Positions 5,667 through 6,204 of a stretch of 6,204 nt of DNA are shown piece by piece. The stretch covers positions 1,461 to 7,664 of the forward strand of contig DBQL01000202.1 of assembly GCA_002305235.1 (NCBI GenBank). Direction: 5' to 3'. This DNA comes from Prevotella sp. UBA1395 (GTDB lineage Bacteria; Bacteroidota; Bacteroidia; Bacteroidales; Bacteroidaceae). Within the stretch, counting starts at the first letter, position 1. The number at the start of each line of letters is the position of its first letter. A model generated the notes under the pieces. The model saw nothing but the letters and a program-made list of their open reading frames with translations, did not search any database and was not told the DNA's origin. The position numbers were made by a program, and so were the translations under genes.

Positions 5667-5707
5667 GCCGCTACCCTTCTGCCCCTGCCGGCCGAAGGCC
5701 TGCGGGG
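5667..5707 (+). repeat. Leader repeat, copy 2, with strong hairpin (upstream of C-S lyase gene)
   Basis: GCCGCTACCC (5667-5676), GCCCCTG (5681-5687), and AGGCCTGC (5696-5703) followed by GGGG (5704-5707) repeat the blocks of copy 1 at 4688-4741. This copy folds tightly: 5683-5693 pairs with 5697-5707 around a GAA loop, with one C-T mismatch and one G-U pair. It lies 18 nt after the DUF3737 stop and 36 nt before the next ATG. No T-run follows, so full intrinsic termination is unlikely; attenuation, mRNA processing or a protein-binding leader are alternatives. Confidence 0.6.
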
Positions 5708-5743
5708 ATTGATGTCAAACCCTCGTTTCATCCTTACACCATC

Positions 5744-6204
5744 ATGGAATCATTTGAAAAAAACATCGACCGCCGGCACTCCGGCTCCTACAAATGGGAC
5801 TCCGTGCCCGACGACGTGCTGCCACTGTGGGTGGCCGACATGGATTTTGAGGTGGCCCCGGCCATCAAGCGTGCCCTCGCCGAGCGTGTGGAGCACGGCA
5901 TTTTTGGCTACACTCAGGTGGACGACAGCTATTATGACGCCGTCATCTCATGGTTCAACCGTCGCCACGCATGGAACATCAGCCGAGATTGGATCATCTA
6001 TACCAGTGGCGTGGTGCCGGCCATAAGTTGCACCATCAAGGCCCTGACGCTGCCGGGCGAGAAGGTGCTGATACAAACACCGGTATACAACTGCTTCTTC
6101 TCGTCCATCCGCAACCAAGGATGCCTCGTGGAAGAGAATGAGCTGGTGAGGCAAGGCGACAGCTATGGCATCGACTGGGCCGACTTCGAGGCGAAATGTG
6201 CCGA
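5744..6204 (+). CDS. PatB/MalY-type PLP-dependent C-S lyase, N-terminal fragment
   Basis: Open to the right edge: 153 codons plus two bases are visible of a protein normally near 390 residues. The family is fold-type I PLP enzymes that cleave C-S bonds of cystathionine and related cysteine thioethers, giving a thiol or sulfide, pyruvate and ammonia in the cytoplasm. Family marks: RRHSGSYKWD (10-19), LPLWVADMDF (26-35, the strongest PatB/MalY signature), GIFGYT (52-57), YTSGVVPAI (86-94) and TPVYNCFFSSI (112-122), whose Tyr is the expected PLP-stacking aromatic. The PLP-binding lysine, expected near residue 230, is beyond the window. Start: ATG at 5744; the upstream ATG at 5712 is in another frame. 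No promoter motif is visible in the 95-bp gap after the DUF3737 stop, so cotranscription is likely. A repeat-bearing hairpin precedes it. An aminotransferase activity cannot be excluded from this fragment. Confidence 0.93.
   Translation, partial: MESFEKNIDRRHSGSYKWDSVPDDVLPLWVADMDFEVAPAIKRALAERVEHGIFGYTQVDDSYYDAVISWFNRRHAWNISRDWIIYTSGVVPAISCTIKALTLPGEKVLIQTPVYNCFFSSIRNQGCLVEENELVRQGDSYGIDWADFEAKCA

Noticed and set aside
5709..6026. Plus-strand ORF of 105 codons starting before the C-S lyase
   Set aside because: Different frame from the lyase, whose translation carries many family motifs from 5744; this one has none.
1..6204. CRISPR array, tRNA or rRNA genes, insertion sequences
   Set aside because: No regular spacer-repeat pattern, no tRNA-like cloverleaf or rRNA segment that I could recognise, and no transposase-like frame or IS ends were seen.

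Overview
The window reads as chromosomal DNA of a Bacteroidales bacterium, most likely a relatively GC-rich member of the Prevotella group. Three lines support this. The malate dehydrogenase and the fused CoA-disulfide reductase look like Bacteroidetes-type proteins. Start codons follow A/T-rich leaders with weak or no Shine-Dalgarno sequence. All four major transcription units are preceded by the Bacteroidetes sigma-ABfr promoter pattern (TTG or TTTG, about 20-22 bp, TAnnTTTG). The genus assignment is inference; no rRNA gene or other taxonomic marker is present.

Layout from left to right: (1) positions 1-478, minus strand: the N-terminal 159 residues of an Xaa-Pro aminopeptidase (M24B), cut by the window edge. 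(2) 479-673: a compact divergent promoter region serving the aminopeptidase and mdh, with a perfect 7-bp hairpin in the predicted mdh leader. (3) 674-1666, plus strand: a complete NAD-type malate dehydrogenase, followed by a strong hairpin terminator at 1686-1719. (4) 1667-1838: convergent gap with the terminator and nothing else I can support. (5) 1839-4268, minus strand: an 809-residue sulfur-handling fusion of CoA-disulfide reductase, rhodanese, TusA and DsrE2-like domains. (6) 4269-4802: a 534-bp divergent intergenic region with two promoters, a perfect 16-bp-arm inverted repeat overlapping the fusion gene's promoter, a helically phased CGACA cluster with two abutting hairpins, and a roughly 200-nt structured leader. 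(7) 4803-5648, plus strand: a DUF3737 protein built of about twelve 19-21-residue turns. (8) 5744-6204, plus strand: the N-terminal 153 residues of a PatB/MalY-type PLP-dependent C-S lyase, cut by the right edge.

The aminopeptidase and mdh are housekeeping functions (peptide breakdown, central carbon metabolism). The right half looks like a sulfur neighbourhood. A C-S lyase can release sulfide from cystathionine or cysteine-type thioethers, and the divergent fusion protein carries a linear set of cysteine sites suited to reducing and relaying persulfide sulfur. DUF3737 lies between them with unknown function. A diverged repeat of about 41-54 bp (shared blocks of 10, 7 and 8 bases plus a G run) occurs just upstream of both the DUF3737 and C-S lyase start codons. 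This suggests a shared leader element for the two genes.
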